Assembly: GCF_009795715.1 (NCBI RefSeq)
Contig: NZ_WTCR01000013.1
Location: 62,001-126,000, forward strand
Direction of reading: 5' to 3'
DNA: 64,000 nucleotides
Source: Labilibaculum euxinicum
Lineage (GTDB): Bacteria > Bacteroidota > Bacteroidia > Bacteroidales > Marinifilaceae
The position numbers were made by a program, and so were the translations under genes. The stretch's first letter is position 1; every line of letters begins with the position of its first letter. Below, in pieces: positions 44,604 to 54,888 of the stretch. The notes beneath the pieces were generated by a model that worked only from the letters and a program-made list of their open reading frames with translations, had not been told where the DNA came from and did not search any database.

Positions 44604-45464
44604 CTACCCTCTTATTTCTTCAAAACCTAAGCCATAAACCCCCATTACCGATCCCATTGATATAAAGGCATTTCCATCGATTTGCTTTACTAATTTAAAT
44701 ATTGATGGTGCTTCATGTTTTCGAACCACTACCATCAATATCTTTTTATTTTCTTTTGAGTACCAACCTGTTGCATCCATCACCGACACTCCCCTGTTCA
44801 TGGTTCCGGTAATTTCATTGGCAATCTTCTCAAACTCTGTCGAAATAATAAAAAGCTGAGCAGATTGTTTCGATCCGGAAATTACCATATCAATAGCGTA
44901 AGCTGTAATAGACATTACTACGTAACCATACACAATAGTAGGTACATCTTTAAACACGATATAAGATGAAGCAATGATAAAAATATCAAGATATAATATA
45001 ATACGGCCGGGACTGATATTTTTGTATTTATTGATAATCATTGCTATAATATCAGTACCTCCGGAACTACCTCCTTGAGATATCGTGATACCAACTCCAA
45101 TCCCGGATAATGCACCTCCAATAATTGCAGCCATAAATTTTTCATTCACTAAAGGTTCAGGAATAAGCTTAGGCAAAACTGAAAGTAATACCGACCCTAC
45201 AATAATTGCAAATACTGTTTTAACACCAAATTTACTACCCAATATTTTTAGAGCTATCAGTATTAAAAAGGCATTAATAATAAAATAAGAATAACCAACA
45301 GGAATTGCTTTTGCGCTTGCAAAATAAATTAATGTGCCAATACCACTAACCCCCCCTCCGATTATACCGGATGGGATTAAAAAGGCAGCCCAACTAAAAC
45401 AATATATTGCCATCCCAACAGTAATTATTACCAGGGATTTTAATTCAGAATAATTTATTTTCAT
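44604..45464 (-). CDS. YitT family membrane protein (second paralogue)
   Basis: The 286-residue protein has the same order as its downstream neighbour: membrane region (about 10-185; GGGVSGIGTLIYFASAKAIP, SQGGSSGGTDIIAMIINKY) and DUF2179 (about 210-282; NRGVSVMDATGWYSKENKKI, IDGNAFISMGSVMGVYG). The two are clearly paralogues but differ along their whole length, so the duplication is old. It is the first gene of the pair and lies after the leuS terminator. Confidence 0.88.
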   Translation of the reverse strand: MKINYSELKSLVIITVGMAIYCFSWAAFLIPSGIIGGGVSGIGTLIYFASAKAIPVGYSYFIINAFLILIALKILGSKFGVKTVFAIIVGSVLLSVLPKLIPEPLVNEKFMAAIIGGALSGIGVGITISQGGSSGGTDIIAMIINKYKNISPGRIILYLDIFIIASSYIVFKDVPTIVYGYVVMSITAYAIDMVISGSKQSAQLFIISTEFEKIANEITGTMNRGVSVMDATGWYSKENKKILMVVVRKHEAPSIFKLVKQIDGNAFISMGSVMGVYGLGFEEIRG

Positions 45465-45472
45465 CTCGTATC

Positions 45473-45523
45473 AAAAAAAAAAGCTTTAAGCTTTGTTGTC
45501 AAATAGTCAACAAAGCTTAAAGC
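45473..45523 (-). terminator. Strong terminator of leuS
   Basis: GCTTTAAGCTTTGTTG (45483-45498) pairs exactly with 45508-45523. On the minus strand ten T follow. Confidence 0.95.
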
Positions 45524-45547
45524 CAGAAACTTATTTGAATAATTTAT

Positions 45548-48310
45548 TTATACTACTATATTTATGATCTTATTAGGAACGATAATAATTTTCTTAGGAG
45601 TCTTTCCATCAATCCATTTTTGAGATTTTTCTAAAGAAAGAACTTCCTTTTCAATTTCATCTCTGCTGAGATTTACTGGTAATTCCAATATAAATCTCAT
45701 TTTACCATTAAATGAAACAGGATATTTATGAATATTTTCCTGAACGAAACTTTCGTTGAACTCCGGGAAATCTGCCTTCGTTATACTTGTTGCATTTCCA
45801 CATAAAGCCCATAGTTCTTCAGCAACATGAGGTGCAAAAGGAGCAAGAATAACCAAAAGATTTTCAAGAACGGCTTTATTGTTACACTTCAAAGTATACA
45901 ACTCATTCACACAAATCATGAAAGCTGAAACTGAGGTATTGAATGAAAAACGCTCAATATCATCCTGTATTTTCTTAATGGTTTTGTGAAGAACCTTTAA
46001 TTCGTCTTGTGTTGGCTCACTGCTTGCCAATTCAAATTCACCTGCTTCATTATGAAACAACCGCCATAATTTTTTCAGGAATTTATGAACTCCATCTATT
46101 CCATTTGTATCCCATGGCTTATGCGCTTCCAACGGTCCCAAAAACATTTCGTATAAACGCAAAGTATCAGCTCCGTATTCTTCAACAATTACGTCAGGAT
46201 TTACCACATTAAACATGGACTTAGACATCTTTTCAACAGCCCAGCCACAATGGTATTTTCCGTCTTCTAAAATGAATTCTGCATTCTTATATTCAGGCAT
46301 CCAGTTTTTAAAGGCTTCCAAATCAAGAACATCATTTTTCACAATATTCACATCAACGTGAATTGCTGTGGTATCATATTCCTCTATTAATCCGTGAGAA
46401 ACGTATTTATTGGATTTCTTATCACGATAAACAAAATTCGATCGTCCCTGAATCATTCCCTGGTTGATCAATTTCCTGAAAGGCTCATCCTTACATACTT
46501 CATTGATATCGAAAAGGAATTTATTCCAAAAACGAGAATAGATTAAGTGCCCCGTAGCATGCTCGGTACCACCAATATACAGATCAACATCCTGCCAGTA
46601 TTCATTTGCTTCGGCAGAAACCAATGCCTCATTATTACGAGGATCCATATATCGTAAATAGTAAGCCGATGACCCCGCAAAACCAGGCATTGTATTCAAT
46701 TCAATTGGATACCCATCTTCGGTAATCCAATCTTTTGCGCGTCCTAAAGGTGGTTCTCCACTCTCTGTTGGCAGATATTTATCAATCTCAGGCAATTCTA
46801 AAGGCAACTTGTCCAAATCCATCATTTGAGGCATACCATCTTTAAAATAAACAGGAAAAGGTTCTCCCCAATATCTTTGACGAGAGAAGATAGCATCTCT
46901 CAATCTGTAGTTGATTTTTTTCTTTCCTAAACCTCTGGCTTCAACTTCCTCGTTTGCCTTTACAATAGCATCTTTTACATCCAATCCATTTAAAAAATCA
47001 GAGTTCATTGATTGTCCTTCTTTGGCATCGTAGGATTCCTCAGAAATATCACCACCTGACACAACCTGAACAATCGGCAAATCGAAATGTTTTGCAAAAG
47101 CGTAATCGCGGCTATCATGAGCCGGAACCGCCATAATTGCACCTGTTCCATATCCGGCGAGCACATAATCACTCACCCAAACCGGTATTTCCTCGCCTGT
47201 AAAAGGATGAATTGCATATGCACCGGTAAATGCACCGCTTACCGTTTTAACATCGGCCAAACGCTCTCTTTCTGTTCTTTTGCTGGTTGCCTCGATGTAA
47301 GCATCAATATTCGCCTGGCAATCTGGAGTCGTTAATTCCTTCACCAAATCGCTCTCCGGAGCTAAAACCATAAAAGTAACACCAAAAATGGTGTCCGGAC
47401 GGGTAGTAAAAATCTCCATTTTTAGTTCAGAACCTTTCACGCCAAAGTTAACTTCAGCACCTACAGACCGTCCAATCCAGTTTTTCTGAATCTCTTTTAA
47501 AGAGTCCGTCCACTCCAAATTATCCAAACCATCCAACAAACGTTTTGCGTAGGCAGAAACACGCAATGACCATTGACGCATTTTCTTTTGCTCAACAGGG
47601 TGTCCTCCGCGAACAGAAGCTCCATCTTTCACCTCATCATTCGCTAAAACGGTACCTAATTTAGGACACCAGTTAACCATTGTATCGGCTAAATATGCCA
47701 ATCTGTAGTTTAAAAGAACAGTTTGTTTTTCGATATCTGAAAAGCCTTTCCACTCATCAGCAGTAAACATTTCTGTTTCTGAACAGGCAGCATTCACTTT
47801 TCCATTTCCTGAAAGCTCAAATTGTGTAACTAAAGACTCAATTGATTCTGCTTTTTGTGAATCGATATTGAAATAGTGATTGAACATTTGAATAAATGCC
47901 CATTGAGTCCACTTATAATACTCAGGCTCGCAAGTACGAACTTCACGATCCCAATCGTATGAAAAGCCAATTTTATTTAATTGCTGGCGATATCTGGTAA
48001 TATTTGTTTCTGTTGTAATAGCGGGATGCTGTCCTGTTTGTATTGCATATTGCTCAGCAGGCAAACCATAAGCATCATACCCCATCGGATGAAGCACATT
48101 AAATCCCTTTAAAGTTTTATAGCGGGAATATATATCAGAAGCGATATATCCAAGTGGGTGACCAACATGCAAACCAGCCCCCGAAGGATATGGAAACATA
48201 TCGAGCACATAAAATTTGGGCTTTTCAGAATTCACTTCAACTTTGTAGGTTTTCTCTTCAGTCCAATACTTCTGCCACTTTTTTTCTATTTCTTTAAAGT
48301 CGTACTCCAT
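45548..48310 (-). CDS. leuS: Leucyl-tRNA synthetase
   Basis: The 920-residue class I synthetase has the HIGH motif as [15 protein letters not shown] (about 42-56), the editing CP1 domain ([21 protein letters not shown]-like order, [19 protein letters not shown]), and the KMSKS motif in [16 protein letters not shown] (about 690). The C-terminal anticodon-binding and LeuRS C-terminal domains are present. An insert near 100-200 is longer than in E. coli. It is monocistronic with its own terminator. Start confirmed by the usual [11 protein letters not shown]. Confidence 0.98.
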   Translation of the reverse strand: MEYDFKEIEKKWQKYWTEEKTYKVEVNSEKPKFYVLDMFPYPSGAGLHVGHPLGYIASDIYSRYKTLKGFNVLHPMGYDAYGLPAEQYAIQTGQHPAITTETNITRYRQQLNKIGFSYDWDREVRTCEPEYYKWTQWAFIQMFNHYFNIDSQKAESIESLVTQFELSGNGKVNAACSETEMFTADEWKGFSDIEKQTVLLNYRLAYLADTMVNWCPKLGTVLANDEVKDGASVRGGHPVEQKKMRQWSLRVSAYAKRLLDGLDNLEWTDSLKEIQKNWIGRSVGAEVNFGVKGSELKMEIFTTRPDTIFGVTFMVLAPESDLVKELTTPDCQANIDAYIEATSKRTERERLADVKTVSGAFTGAYAIHPFTGEEIPVWVSDYVLAGYGTGAIMAVPAHDSRDYAFAKHFDLPIVQVVSGGDISEESYDAKEGQSMNSDFLNGLDVKDAIVKANEEVEARGLGKKKINYRLRDAIFSRQRYWGEPFPVYFKDGMPQMMDLDKLPLELPEIDKYLPTESGEPPLGRAKDWITEDGYPIELNTMPGFAGSSAYYLRYMDPRNNEALVSAEANEYWQDVDLYIGGTEHATGHLIYSRFWNKFLFDINEVCKDEPFRKLINQGMIQGRSNFVYRDKKSNKYVSHGLIEEYDTTAIHVDVNIVKNDVLDLEAFKNWMPEYKNAEFILEDGKYHCGWAVEKMSKSMFNVVNPDVIVEEYGADTLRLYEMFLGPLEAHKPWDTNGIDGVHKFLKKLWRLFHNEAGEFELASSEPTQDELKVLHKTIKKIQDDIERFSFNTSVSAFMICVNELYTLKCNNKAVLENLLVILAPFAPHVAEELWALCGNATSITKADFPEFNESFVQENIHKYPVSFNGKMRFILELPVNLSRDEIEKEVLSLEKSQKWIDGKTPKKIIIVPNKIINIVV

Positions 48311-48353
48311 GGTAATCTTGATAAAATATGGTTATTTCTTGCGTTTCAAAGCG

Positions 48354-48361
48354 CAAAATTA
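48354..48361 (-). promoter_or_regulatory. -7 element of leuS
   Basis: On the minus strand it reads TAATTTTG, 43 bases before the leuS ATG. The -33 part is not clear. Confidence 0.45.
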
Positions 48362-48513
48362 GCAAAAGTTTATAAATATTTACCGAGTTTAAGAAGGAAG
48401 TACAATTTTATTAAGATATGGATTCTAATGGTTTAGGCATGTAAGTTTAAAACAATGAATTATATTTATTTACAGGAATGTATTTAGATGCGATGCAGAA
48501 CAAAATATTTTTC

Positions 48514-48521
48514 TAAATTTG
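48514..48521 (+). promoter_or_regulatory. -7 element of the tRNA-Arg gene
   Basis: TAAATTTG matches TAnnTTTG and lies 11 bases before the mature tRNA 5' end. Confidence 0.5.
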
Positions 48522-48532
48522 CACTCGTAATT

Positions 48533-48606
48533 GGCCCGTTAGTTCAGCTGAATAGAACGTCAGATTCCGGTTCTGAAGGTCACAGGTTTGAATCCTGTAC
48601 GGGTCA
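48533..48606 (+). tRNA. tRNA-Arg, anticodon CCG
   Basis: All four arms pair: acceptor GGCCCGT (48533-48539) with 48599-48605 (one G-T pair), D stem GTTC/GAAC, anticodon stem TCAGA/TCTGA with loop TTCCGGT (anticodon CCG at 48567-48569), and T stem ACAGG/CCTGT with loop TTTGAAT. CCA is not encoded. It reads CGG codons. Confidence 0.96.
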
Positions 48607-48772
48607 CAAATAAAGCCGATCAATATTAATTGATTGGCTTTTGCATTTCATTCCATCGGGTACAATCCAAAAATCAACACATTCTCAAACAATTATCTCT
48701 TTCAATATAATTGTGACAAGAGTTTTACAGAATACATTGACATGAATCTGATTCTTTTGGGGATGGGCTAAC

Positions 48773-48803
48773 AAAAAAAGGAGTCCAAACGGACTCCTTT
48801 TTT
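48773..48803 (-). terminator. Terminator of the exbB-exbD operon
   Basis: GGAGTCC (48780-48786) pairs with 48791-48797, flanked by seven A and six T, so it can work both ways; it lies 22 bases after the last exbD stop. Confidence 0.92.
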
Positions 48804-48824
48804 AATATGTATAAACTTGGAATA

Positions 48825-49292
48825 TTATTCCGCTGTTTCACGTGTAGAATAATTCAACTTTAACGAACTTGCTTTTCTAAGTTCTTGCTTAATGTCGATA
48901 ATAATACCCATCTTAGTATATTGATCAACTTTAAGAGAAGTAGTCAACTTGTTTCGTAATTCCTCTTTTCTTGCTTCTCTTTCAGCAGCAATAAAAGCCT
49001 GAATATCATCAACTGTTGAAAATTGGTCGTTCAATTGAATTTGTGGTTCAGTACCCATCGTTTTTGCAAATTTTCTCATTGGAACACCTACATAGATGTT
49101 ACTAACAAGATCCTTTTTTTCCAATTTCACGATTTCTTTTGCACTTGGAACCATAATATTAACATTCAACTCCACTTCACGCATGGTTGTACTAACCATG
49201 AAGAAAAATAAAAGCATGAATACGATATCAGGAAGAGAGGCTGTTGAAATTTCCGGAAGCTCCTTAGAACCACCTTTTTTAAATTTTCCCAT
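48825..49292 (-). CDS. ExbD/TolR family biopolymer transport protein (second copy)
   Basis: The 155-residue protein has the usual ExbD build: short cytoplasmic N-terminus, one membrane helix (SLPDIVFMLLFFFMVSTTM, about 18-36, with the proton-path Asp), and a periplasmic domain. It lies directly after the other ExbD gene and shares one base with its stop. It probably forms the proton channel with ExbB, feeding TonB-type or other outer-membrane machinery. Two ExbD genes in a row are usual in Bacteroidota. Confidence 0.92.
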   Translation of the reverse strand: MGKFKKGGSKELPEISTASLPDIVFMLLFFFMVSTTMREVELNVNIMVPSAKEIVKLEKKDLVSNIYVGVPMRKFAKTMGTEPQIQLNDQFSTVDDIQAFIAAEREARKEELRNKLTTSLKVDQYTKMGIIIDIKQELRKASSLKLNYSTRETAE

Positions 49293-49867
49293 TATTTTTT
49301 TCCTCCCACATTTTTAGGTTCAGCTTCAGAAATTTGCATTGGCACATAATCCCGAACAGCATCCTGCTGCTCCTCATTCAAGTCTGCATATTTCTTGTTC
49401 CACTTTTGCATTGCCTTCTCATCTTTTAATTCACGAGATGCTGCTGCAAGTTCGTCCTGTACTTTAATGTACATTTCGTAACTAGTTCCGCGGTCATTTT
49501 GCAAAGAAACCAAACCTTTTGAAACCATTACATCTCCAAAAAAAGGAATTGTAGTAAGTTTTTTCTCAGGTAAATCTGCACTATTCAGCGGGTTCAGGAT
49601 AAATTCTTTTGTTTTTTCACGCAGTTGTGAAATACTTAGAATTTCTCCATTAACCAATAAGTCATCGTTGCGGTTAACCAAAATAGCTAAAACATTACGT
49701 TGTTTAACCTTTGGTGCGTCTATTTCCTCTTCCTCTGGAATTGGTGGTAACTTTTTATAGATACCTGTATCAATGTCCATAGTAGTCGAAACCAAGAAGA
49801 AAATTAACAACAAGAATGCAATATCGGCCATCGAACTAGAATTAATCTCTGGTGTCTTTCTTGCCAT
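49292..49867 (-). CDS. ExbD/TolR family biopolymer transport protein (first copy)
   Basis: The 191-residue protein has the N-terminal membrane helix MADIAFLLLIFFLVSTTMD (about 13-31, conserved Asp at 14) and a longer periplasmic domain with PPIPEEEEIDAPKVKQRNVL after the helix. It pairs with the shorter ExbD, likely as a heterodimer in the ExbB ring. The gene follows the small membrane-protein gene after 53 bases. Confidence 0.92.
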   Translation of the reverse strand: MARKTPEINSSSMADIAFLLLIFFLVSTTMDIDTGIYKKLPPIPEEEEIDAPKVKQRNVLAILVNRNDDLLVNGEILSISQLREKTKEFILNPLNSADLPEKKLTTIPFFGDVMVSKGLVSLQNDRGTSYEMYIKVQDELAAASRELKDEKAMQKWNKKYADLNEEQQDAVRDYVPMQISEAEPKNVGGKK

Positions 49868-49920
49868 AATATTATAATCTAAAGGTATATCGATCCGAAT
49901 TAAAAACCCGAATCATTTAC

Positions 49921-50370
49921 TTAACGTAATTTTCTTAATATTTCGGTCACAACAATAGCTGCAACTGTTCCAACACCTAGAATGTACATGGTGTAAAGTA
50001 CAGTATCCGCAAATTGCAGTGCTCCTGGAGTGTTATCAGCACCAGTATAACCAGGAAGATCTAACAGTGTTGCATCTGATAATGAATAAGCAATAAGGAT
50101 TACCAAACCCAAACCAACTAATCCACCCAAACCTTTAACAGCTCCTTTAGGATTAGTCACTAACTGAATGATAGGAAAACCCAAAGCCAACCCGGCACAA
50201 ACAACAAACAATGCTTTGGCCCAATTCAATAAAACATCAGTATAAACAGGTGTTTGATCCGCTTGATTTGGTAGATCTCCACCTAAGTAAAACATGGCAA
50301 CAAAAATTGCTGTTAGACCAATCATTACATAGGTGAGAATATTTAAATATTTACTCAATGTATTTGACAT
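49921..50370 (-). CDS. Conserved membrane protein between exbB and exbD
   Basis: The 149-residue protein shows four hydrophobic segments (about 10-28, 46-66, 80-97 and 122-145). It lacks a known domain name that can be supported here. It sits between exbB and the two exbD genes, nine bases after exbB, so a part in the same motor complex is likely. This gene order occurs in other Bacteroidota, as far as remembered. Confidence 0.75.
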   Translation of the reverse strand: MSNTLSKYLNILTYVMIGLTAIFVAMFYLGGDLPNQADQTPVYTDVLLNWAKALFVVCAGLALGFPIIQLVTNPKGAVKGLGGLVGLGLVILIAYSLSDATLLDLPGYTGADNTPGALQFADTVLYTMYILGVGTVAAIVVTEILRKLR

Positions 50371-50379
50371 AGTCTAAAA

Positions 50380-51201
50380 TTATTTTTTCATGTTGTATTT
50401 TACAAGGATATCAAGAAGAGAGATAGAAGCATCTTCCATGTTATTCACGATACTGTCAATTTTTGAAGTACAGTAGTTATAGAATACCTGAAGGATCATC
50501 GCAACGATCAAACCAGATACAGTAGTAATCAAGGCCACTTTAATACCACCTGCTACAGCTGCCGGAGAAATAGTACCCATAGACTGGATAGAATCGAAAG
50601 CGTCGATCATACCAATTACAGTACCCATAAATCCTAACATAGGAGCCAGACCAATCATCAAACCAATCCAAGAAAGACCTTTTTCTAAAAGCCCCATCTG
50701 TACAGATCCGTAAGAAACAACTGATTTCTCAACTACTTCAATACCTTCATCGATACGATCAAGACCTTGATAGAAAATACTGGCAATAGGGCCACGAGTA
50801 TTTCTACAAACTTCTTTAGCTGCTTCAACGCCACCGTTGTTCAATGCATCTTCAAGATTAGCGAACAATTTTTTAGTATTAGTTGTCGACATATTCAAGT
50901 AAATAATTCTTTCGATAGAAAGAGCTAAACCTAAAATAAGTGTTAACAATACAAAACTCATAAACATCGCACCACCTTGGATGAATTGTTTTTTCACAAC
51001 TTGGTGAAAAGAAGTACTTTCGATAGCTTCTTCTTCCATTACTGGGGTTGCTTTTTCAACAACTTCTTCTGCAACTTCCCCAGCAACTTGCGTTGTATCT
51101 ACGGTAGCTTGTTCTGCTGTCTCATCCTGAGCAAATACGTTTGTTGACGCTCCTAAGCTTAGCATCCCGATAACTGCTATAAATGCAAATAACTTTTTCA
51201 T
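50380..51201 (-). CDS. MotA/TolQ/ExbB proton channel family protein
   Basis: The 273-residue protein starts with a signal-like helix (LFAFIAVIGMLSLGASTNVFA) and an acidic linker, then the ExbB core: first helix at about 80-100 (GGAMFMSFVLLTLILGLAL), helices at about 175-195 and 215-240 with GLMIGLAPMLGFMGTVIGMIDAF and GGIKVALITTVSGLIVAMI, which are the ExbB/TolQ signatures. It uses the proton gradient to power outer-membrane processes with ExbD. It is the first gene of a four-gene operon with a good promoter. Confidence 0.93.
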   Translation of the reverse strand: MKKLFAFIAVIGMLSLGASTNVFAQDETAEQATVDTTQVAGEVAEEVVEKATPVMEEEAIESTSFHQVVKKQFIQGGAMFMSFVLLTLILGLALSIERIIYLNMSTTNTKKLFANLEDALNNGGVEAAKEVCRNTRGPIASIFYQGLDRIDEGIEVVEKSVVSYGSVQMGLLEKGLSWIGLMIGLAPMLGFMGTVIGMIDAFDSIQSMGTISPAAVAGGIKVALITTVSGLIVAMILQVFYNYCTSKIDSIVNNMEDASISLLDILVKYNMKK

Positions 51202-51241
51202 AGTCTGTTTTTCAAATTTTAATTAACGAAATTATTTTTTA

Positions 51242-51273
51242 CAAAATTAAACGATTACGATCTCTAAAACAAC
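51242..51273 (-). promoter_or_regulatory. Promoter of the exbB operon
   Basis: On the minus strand TTG is followed after 20 bases by TAATTTTG (51242-51249), 40 bases before the exbB start. It fits the Bacteroidota consensus. Confidence 0.6.
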
Positions 51274-51416
51274 TAATTACTTAGTTGAATATTCCTTTTA
51301 ATAAGAAAAGTCTTTCTACATCTGTTTTCCATGATAATCATGAATTTAATTTTATGTAATACAGAAGGGACTAAACAGTGCACCAAATTACAAAAAAAAT
51401 GTGAAAAACAAATAAA

Positions 51417-52451
51417 CTATTGGCTTAATTCGCCTTTCAAAGATTTATTTAAAAGGAATTTGATTTGTTCTGAATTTAAGTTTTTCCCCAACACATACAT
51501 AAGTTTGGTTACCGCAGCCTCAGTAGTTATATCTCTGCCACTAACAACACCTGCATGTAATAGCTCCAGACTAGTTTCATACAAGCCCATCTCAACACTT
51601 CCAGCAGCACATTGAGTAACATTATATACGATTATCCCCTTCTCGATTGCAGCTTTAACTGAGTCGATAAACCACTTATCCGTAGGTGCATTTCCGGCTC
51701 CATATGTTTCCATTATTACAGCTTTCAATCCTTTACTGTTAAGAATGGAGTCAACCACAGTCTTATTTATACCCGGAAATATCTTTAAGATCGCAATATT
51801 TAGATCCAAAGATGTTGATATTTCTAATTCTCCCGGCTGACTTGGGTAATGAATAGCGGCATAATTATAATTGATATGGATTCCAATCTTTGCCAAATCA
51901 GGATAATTATACGAATGAAACGCATTAAAATGTTCTGCATTGTGCTTTGTAGTTCTATTGCCCCGAAAAAGTTTATTCTCGAACACAACACAAACTTCAG
52001 GCACCATAGCTTGTCCGTTTTGATAAGCTGCAGCAATTTCAATAGCTGTAATTAAATTCTCCTTCCCGTCAGTTCTTAACGTACCTATTGGCAATTGAGA
52101 TCCGGTAAGGATAACTGGTTTTTGTAAATTATCCAGCATAAAACTTAAAGCTGAAGCAGTGTACGACATAGTATCCGTTCCATGCAATACAACAAAGCCA
52201 TCAAATTTCTGATAATTCTCTTTTATTATTTCAACAATCTTTATCCATACCCTCGGATTTAAGTTTGATGAATCAATCAATGGCTCAAAAGCTATTGATT
52301 CCAATTTAAACCCAAATCCGTTCAATTCCGGAACCTGTTTTAGGATATGATCAAAATCAAATGGTTTTAACGAACCTGTTTCAGGATCGTTCACCATACC
52401 AATTGTTCCTCCGGTATATATTATTAAAATAGAAGTTTGTTTCTGTTCCAT
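51417..52451 (-). CDS. ansA: Type I L-asparaginase
   Basis: The 344-residue protein has both asparaginase motifs: ILIIYTGGTIGM (about 8-19) and GFVVLHGTDTMSYTASALSF (about 84-103), with the two catalytic Thr residues, and METYGAGNAPTD further on. It has no signal peptide, which fits the cytoplasmic type I enzyme. It turns asparagine into aspartate and ammonia. It is one base after the tatD stop and is translated with it. Confidence 0.95.
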   Translation of the reverse strand: MEQKQTSILIIYTGGTIGMVNDPETGSLKPFDFDHILKQVPELNGFGFKLESIAFEPLIDSSNLNPRVWIKIVEIIKENYQKFDGFVVLHGTDTMSYTASALSFMLDNLQKPVILTGSQLPIGTLRTDGKENLITAIEIAAAYQNGQAMVPEVCVVFENKLFRGNRTTKHNAEHFNAFHSYNYPDLAKIGIHINYNYAAIHYPSQPGELEISTSLDLNIAILKIFPGINKTVVDSILNSKGLKAVIMETYGAGNAPTDKWFIDSVKAAIEKGIIVYNVTQCAAGSVEMGLYETSLELLHAGVVSGRDITTEAAVTKLMYVLGKNLNSEQIKFLLNKSLKGELSQ

Positions 52452-52452
52452 T

Positions 52453-53229
52453 TTATTTCAATTCAATATTGAATAATTTTGCCGCATTTGCACTTGTTGT
52501 TTTGGCCACCTCATCTAAGCTAAGCTGATAAATTTCAGAAAGCTTACTGGCAATATAAACCAAGTACGAACTTTCGTTTCTTTTTCCCCTCTTTGGCACA
52601 GGCGCCAGATAAGGAGCATCAGTTTCCAAAATCAGATGATCCAATCCAATAGATCCGACTGTTTTATCAAGTCCGGAATTCTTAAAGGTTACAATTCCAT
52701 TAATCCCTAACAGAAATCCAAAACCAATTGCTTTTACAGCTTGCTCCGTATTTCCGGTAAAGCTGTGAAACACACCTTTTAAATTACTATTGCGGTAAGA
52801 TTCCAATATTTCAAAAATCTCATCAAATGAATCTCTGGCATGAATAACAATTGGAAGCTCTCTTTCAAGTGCCCAATTTATTTGAGTATCGAAAACAATT
52901 TGCTGCTCTTTCACATAAGCTTTGTCCCAATACAAATCCATACCTATTTCACCAATCGCACAATAATCTCCTTTTGCAAGCCAGGCTTTACAATTCTCCA
53001 ACTCTTCCCTGTAGTTTTCTTTTACTGATGTAGGGTGAAGTCCCATCATGGGCACGCACACATCAGGAAAACGTTGAACCAATCGATTCATTTTTGGTAT
53101 CGATTCCGAATCAATATTAGGAAGCAGAATTTTCCCGATATTTACTTTCCTGCAATTTGAGATAATTTCTTCAATATCATCTTTAAAATCATCTGAATAT
53201 ATATGGGAATGGGTATCAATCAATTTCAT
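52453..53229 (-). CDS. TatD family metal-dependent hydrolase
   Basis: The ATG at 53229 is chosen, giving 258 residues that begin MKLIDTHSHIYSDDF with the DTHSH metal motif; a longer frame upstream adds 52 atypical residues and is rejected. Other ligands are in CAIGEIGMDLYW (Glu), LPIVIHARDSFDE (His), FHSFTG (His) and LETDAPYLAPVP (Asp). TatD enzymes are DNases or D-aminoacyl-tRNA-related hydrolases. It precedes ansA. The long spacer to gdhA carries a terminator. Confidence 0.92.
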   Translation of the reverse strand: MKLIDTHSHIYSDDFKDDIEEIISNCRKVNIGKILLPNIDSESIPKMNRLVQRFPDVCVPMMGLHPTSVKENYREELENCKAWLAKGDYCAIGEIGMDLYWDKAYVKEQQIVFDTQINWALERELPIVIHARDSFDEIFEILESYRNSNLKGVFHSFTGNTEQAVKAIGFGFLLGINGIVTFKNSGLDKTVGSIGLDHLILETDAPYLAPVPKRGKRNESSYLVYIASKLSEIYQLSLDEVAKTTSANAAKLFNIELK

Positions 53230-53305
53230 CTTTACACAACTTTTCTGCAAACATATACAAACAGGAGTGACTTGCCAAACTAATAATAAGCGAATATCAA
53301 TTAAA

Positions 53306-53328
53306 AAAAGCCGGCAAAGCCGGCTTTT
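53306..53328 (-). terminator. Terminator of gdhA
   Basis: AAAAGCCGGC (53306-53315) pairs with 53319-53328 around AAA. Flanking A- and T-runs make it work in both directions; it lies 23 bases after the gdhA stop. Confidence 0.9.
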
Positions 53329-53350
53329 ATATAGTAGGCGATATAGTATA

Positions 53351-54685
53351 TTATACGCAGCCTTGAGCCAACATAGCTTCGGCAACTTTTACGAAACCGC
53401 CAATATTAGCACCTTTAATATAGTTGATGCGTCCATTTTCAGTACCGAATTTAACACAAGTATCGTGAATATCTTTCATGATACGACCCAACTTCTCATC
53501 CACCTCTTCAGTAGACCAGTTGAAACGCATAGAATTTTGTGACATCTCTAAACCAGACACAGCAACACCACCAGCATTAGCCGCTTTACCAGGAGCGAAA
53601 GCCAAAGCATCCACTAAATAGAAAGCTGCATCAGCAGTACAACCCATGTTTGAAGTCTCAACAACATATTTACATCCGTTTGCTTCCAATAATTTAGCAT
53701 CCTCTAAATTCAACTCATTTTGAATTGCACAAGGAAAAGCCAAATCGACTTTAACCTCCCAAGGTTTTTTACCAGGGAAGAATTTAGCACCAAATTTTTC
53801 AGCATAAGGAGCAACAACATCATTATTAGAAGCTCTCAAATCCAATAAATAATCGATCTTTTCAGCATTTAAACCTTCCTGATCATATACATATCCATCA
53901 GGACCAGAGATAGTAACAACTTTAGCACCTAACTCTACTAATTTAAGAGCAGCACCCCAAGTAACATTACCAAAACCTGAAAGTGCAACAATTTTACCAT
54001 CTAAGGTTTCATTGTTTTCAGCCAGCATGTGCTGAGCGAAATATACAGCTCCAAATCCAGTTGCTTCAGGACGAATTAATGATCCACCAAATTCAAGACC
54101 TTTACCAGTCAATACACCAACAAATTCGTTACGAATTCTCTTGTATTGTCCGAATAAATATCCAATCTCACGACCACCTACTCCGATATCACCGGCAGGA
54201 ACATCTGTATTAGGACCGATGTGTCTGCAAAGCTCAGTCATGAAACTTTGACAAAAACGCATAATTTCGTTATCTGATCTTCCTTTAGCATTGAAATCAG
54301 AACCTCCTTTTCCACCACCCATAGGTAATGTTGTTAAAGAGTTTTTGAATGTCTGCTCAAAGCCTAAAAATTTTAATGCACTTAATGTAACCGATGGGTG
54401 AAAACGTAATCCACCTTTATAGGGTCCAATTGCACTATTGAATTCAACACGGTATCCGCGGTTGATTTCTACTTCACCATTATCATTGATCCATGGTACA
54501 CGAAACATGATTGTACGTTCCGGCTCACACATTTTATCAAGAATTTTCGCAGCTTTGTACTTAGGATTTGCATCATAAGTTTCCCAAACTGTTTCTACTA
54601 CTTCTTGAACTGCCTGATGAAATTCTGCTTCTCCAGGAGTTTTGGCCTTTAGGCCTTCCATGAATTCATTAATCTTTGCTTCCAT
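53351..54685 (-). CDS. gdhA: NAD(P)-specific glutamate dehydrogenase
   Basis: The 444-residue protein is the hexameric type of about 450 residues. It has the substrate lysines in YKGGLRFHPSV and LPMGGGKGGSDFNAKGRS (about 120-140), PAGDIGVGGREIGYLFGQYK, and the Rossmann motif ALSGFGNVTWGAA (about 237-249). It interconverts glutamate and 2-oxoglutarate with ammonia. It is transcribed alone from a consensus promoter. The link to the amino-acid fermentation in this window is plausible but not proven. Confidence 0.96.
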   Translation of the reverse strand: MEAKINEFMEGLKAKTPGEAEFHQAVQEVVETVWETYDANPKYKAAKILDKMCEPERTIMFRVPWINDNGEVEINRGYRVEFNSAIGPYKGGLRFHPSVTLSALKFLGFEQTFKNSLTTLPMGGGKGGSDFNAKGRSDNEIMRFCQSFMTELCRHIGPNTDVPAGDIGVGGREIGYLFGQYKRIRNEFVGVLTGKGLEFGGSLIRPEATGFGAVYFAQHMLAENNETLDGKIVALSGFGNVTWGAALKLVELGAKVVTISGPDGYVYDQEGLNAEKIDYLLDLRASNNDVVAPYAEKFGAKFFPGKKPWEVKVDLAFPCAIQNELNLEDAKLLEANGCKYVVETSNMGCTADAAFYLVDALAFAPGKAANAGGVAVSGLEMSQNSMRFNWSTEEVDEKLGRIMKDIHDTCVKFGTENGRINYIKGANIGGFVKVAEAMLAQGCV

Positions 54686-54744
54686 GCCAAACTATGTTAT
54701 GAAATTAAATTAGATTGTGTTGTTTTAAATATTAGTTCTTGGTT

Positions 54745-54774
54745 CAAAAGTATATATTTTTTCATAATCACAAA
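54745..54774 (-). promoter_or_regulatory. Promoter of gdhA
   Basis: On the minus strand TTTG is followed after 18 bases by TACTTTTG (54745-54752), 60 bases before the ATG. It matches the Bacteroidota consensus very well. Confidence 0.65.
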
Positions 54775-54888
54775 TTAAATTAATATTTTTTTTACAACGT
54801 TTTCGTAAACTTTTTACATCTCATTATCAACACCTTACACAGTATAAATTTCTGCTCTACAACATTTATCAAAAAAAAATGATAAAAT

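Noticed and set aside
53230-53385. Upstream extension of the TatD gene by 52 residues
   Set aside because: The family begins at MKLIDTHSH, and the extra part is unlike TatD proteins.
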